Shown here in pieces: positions 35,004-36,051 of a stretch of 36,051 nucleotides of DNA; within the stretch, counting starts at the first letter, position 1, and each line of letters opens with the position of its first letter. Location: contig DASRSD010000140.1 in NCBI GenBank assembly GCA_035656635.1, forward strand, positions 1 through 36,051. Direction: 5' to 3'. A program made the translations under genes and the position numbers. The DNA comes from Pirellulales bacterium. GTDB taxonomy: Bacteria > Planctomycetota > Planctomycetia > Pirellulales > JADZDJ01. A model generated the notes under the pieces. That model was not told where the DNA came from. It saw nothing but the letters and a program-made list of their open reading frames with translations, and searched no databases.

Positions 35004-35046
35004 CCAGCGTGATCGACCGTCGATCGCGCTGGTGTTTTTGTTTTTC
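35004..35046 (+). terminator. Intrinsic terminator after the Gln/Asn-rich gene
   Basis: CCAGCGTGATCGA (35004-35016), loop CCG, TCGATCGCGCTGG (35020-35032): a 13-bp stem with one G-T pair. TGTTTTTGTTTTTC follows. Confidence 0.9.
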
Positions 35047-35215
35047 TTGAGTGTTCGCCACCGGCAAAATCTCTTGGCCATTCAGTCTGGCGGCGTTGCT
35101 TTGTAGTATCCAAGGCTGCTCTGTTGTGCTGGTCGGCAGTGGCAACCGTGCGACCGGTTTGCTATACTTCCGGGGGGATTGATCAAAATCGGCTACTGGC
35201 AGGTAAGGAGTTTCC

Positions 35216-36051
35216 ATGCACTGGCGGCTGCGAATGGCCTGCGTCACGGTATTGTCAGCCAGCAGCGCGTCAGCCTGCGCAGTGCTGCTGGGCGGCCCGG
35301 CACAGGCCGACGACCAAAAAACCGGCGGCTTCGAAACGACCTTCACGGAGCGCAGTCCGCAGAGCGAATTGAAGGCGCTGGCCAAGCGATTGAAGCTGCT
35401 CAACCCGGGCGACAAAATCGAGAGCCTGCAGGATTACGATTTATCGAAGGAAGGCTGGTGGGTTTACGTGCCGGAAAAGTACGATCCGGCCAAGCCGATG
35501 GGCCTGCTGGTGCTGGCGCTGTACAAACACGCCGATTCGCTGCCGCCGGCAGTTTTGCCGCAACTGGCCGACGCCAATATGGCGCTGATTGTGCCGAAGG
35601 AGTATTTAGATGCCTGGTGGAAGCGGGCCGGCCTGATGCTCGATGCCGCCTACAACATGCCAAAGCTGTACAAAATCGATCCCAAGCGCGTGTACATTTT
35701 TGGCAGCAACGACTGGGCCGACGCCGACGGCAAGATGTACTGCGTTGGCCTCCGCACTGGTTTGTTCTATCCCGAGGTATTCACTGGAATATTCTTATCC
35801 AACGGTCTGCAGTCGTACCGGCAGGTGAAAGCGACCGGGAATTCTTTCTACCAGGCGCAAATCCCCAAGCCAGATGGAGCGCAACTGCAACTGGCGCGCA
35901 ACCATCCGTTCGTGGTCGGAAGATTTGACAACCCGGAGGACACAGCCACCGCGGCGGCATACAAAGCCGACGGATTCAAATACGGCAAAGTCATTCCGGT
36001 GACCACGGAGCAGTATCACTATCCGAATTTCACCACCGACTGGCTCCCCGA
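35216..36051 (+). CDS. Secreted protein, alpha/beta-hydrolase-like, incomplete at window end
   Basis: It starts at the ATG at 35216 with AAGGAG 5 bases upstream and stays open for 278 residues to the window edge. A signal peptide (about 1-34, ending GGPAQA) is followed by the mature protein. The segments GWWVYVPEKYDPAKPMGLLV, VYIFGSNDWADADGKM and TGIFLSNGL follow the order of an esterase-type alpha/beta-hydrolase (strand, nucleophile elbow, next strand). The elbow reads FGSNDW rather than G-x-S-x-G. It may therefore be a divergent or inactive hydrolase, and the catalytic His would lie beyond the window. Family assignment is tentative. Confidence 0.7.
   Translation, partial: MHWRLRMACVTVLSASSASACAVLLGGPAQADDQKTGGFETTFTERSPQSELKALAKRLKLLNPGDKIESLQDYDLSKEGWWVYVPEKYDPAKPMGLLVLALYKHADSLPPAVLPQLADANMALIVPKEYLDAWWKRAGLMLDAAYNMPKLYKIDPKRVYIFGSNDWADADGKMYCVGLRTGLFYPEVFTGIFLSNGLQSYRQVKATGNSFYQAQIPKPDGAQLQLARNHPFVVGRFDNPEDTATAAAYKADGFKYGKVIPVTTEQYHYPNFTTDWLP

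Noticed and set aside
35179-35928. A 249-residue open frame in another frame over the secreted-protein gene
   Set aside because: It is a shadow of the frame starting at 35216, which has a signal peptide and ribosome site. The shadow is Arg/Gly-rich and featureless.

Overview
This window looks like ordinary chromosome from a planctomycete, most likely of the Pirellulales type. That is an inference. It rests on the mix of lineage-typical proteins: a wHTH-AAA ATPase, a RedB-like membrane thioredoxin, a 72-residue lipoprotein of planctomycete type, a topoisomerase I with a GRFGPY-repeat tail, and an anchored SurA/PpiD-like protein. It also rests on moderately GC-rich DNA, on many start codons that lack a Shine-Dalgarno sequence, and on intergenic gaps filled with simple-word palindromes. 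I saw no rRNA, tRNA, CRISPR array, prophage or transposase gene.

Layout. Positions 1-841 (-) hold the N-terminal part of aconitase. 1203-2723 (+) is a winged-helix AAA ATPase. 3014-7396 (+) is a compact signalling operon: RedB-like thioredoxin, hybrid histidine kinase with a His-rich membrane sensor, two receivers and an Hpt domain, and a REC-GGDEF diguanylate cyclase. 7502-8851 (-) holds dcd and nth. 9150-9920 (+) is a Bax-inhibitor-1 family protein. 10100-12255 (-) is an AMP-ligase/SDR pair. 12349-15986 (+) holds DUF309, LON-domain, folE, a polytopic membrane protein and a zinc-ribbon membrane protein. 16017-20922 (+) is a YdiJ-like FAD/Fe-S dehydrogenase followed by moaD, moaE and moaA. 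21129-22853 (+) holds a cysteine-desulfurase-like enzyme and a YkgJ-type cysteine-cluster protein. 23284-24294 (+) holds HU and a small lipoprotein. 24481-27574 (+) holds pyrD, trpS, a membrane protein and acpS. 27679-30384 (-) is topA. 30914-34015 (+) is the SurA/PpiD-like protein with a very long low-complexity insert, plus a TPR protein. 34163-34336 (-) is a 57-residue Lys/Arg-rich protein. 34714-34968 (+) is an 84-residue Gln/Asn-rich disordered protein. 35216 to the window end is a secreted protein, incomplete.

How the genes work together. Most are housekeeping: TCA cycle, dUTP avoidance and base-excision repair, tetrahydrofolate/pterin and molybdenum-cofactor synthesis, pyrimidine synthesis, tRNA charging, ACP activation, DNA topology and envelope folding. 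The clearest multi-gene circuit is the RedB-kinase-cyclase operon. There a phosphorelay could link an envelope redox or metal signal to cyclic-di-GMP. The moaD start codon overlaps the stop of the dehydrogenase, so the two are probably translated together.

The least explained material lies between genes: a cloverleaf-like palindrome at 9977-10065, large nested palindromes at 34037-34157 and 34471-34596, several families of imperfect inverted word repeats, and C-rich/G-quadruplex-capable tracts directly before three start codons. One of those tracts also encodes the C-terminus of MoaE. I did not find a clearly new defence or mobile system. The best candidates for undescribed biology are the signalling operon, the two tiny compositionally extreme proteins around 34.2-35.0 kb, and the structured intergenic elements.
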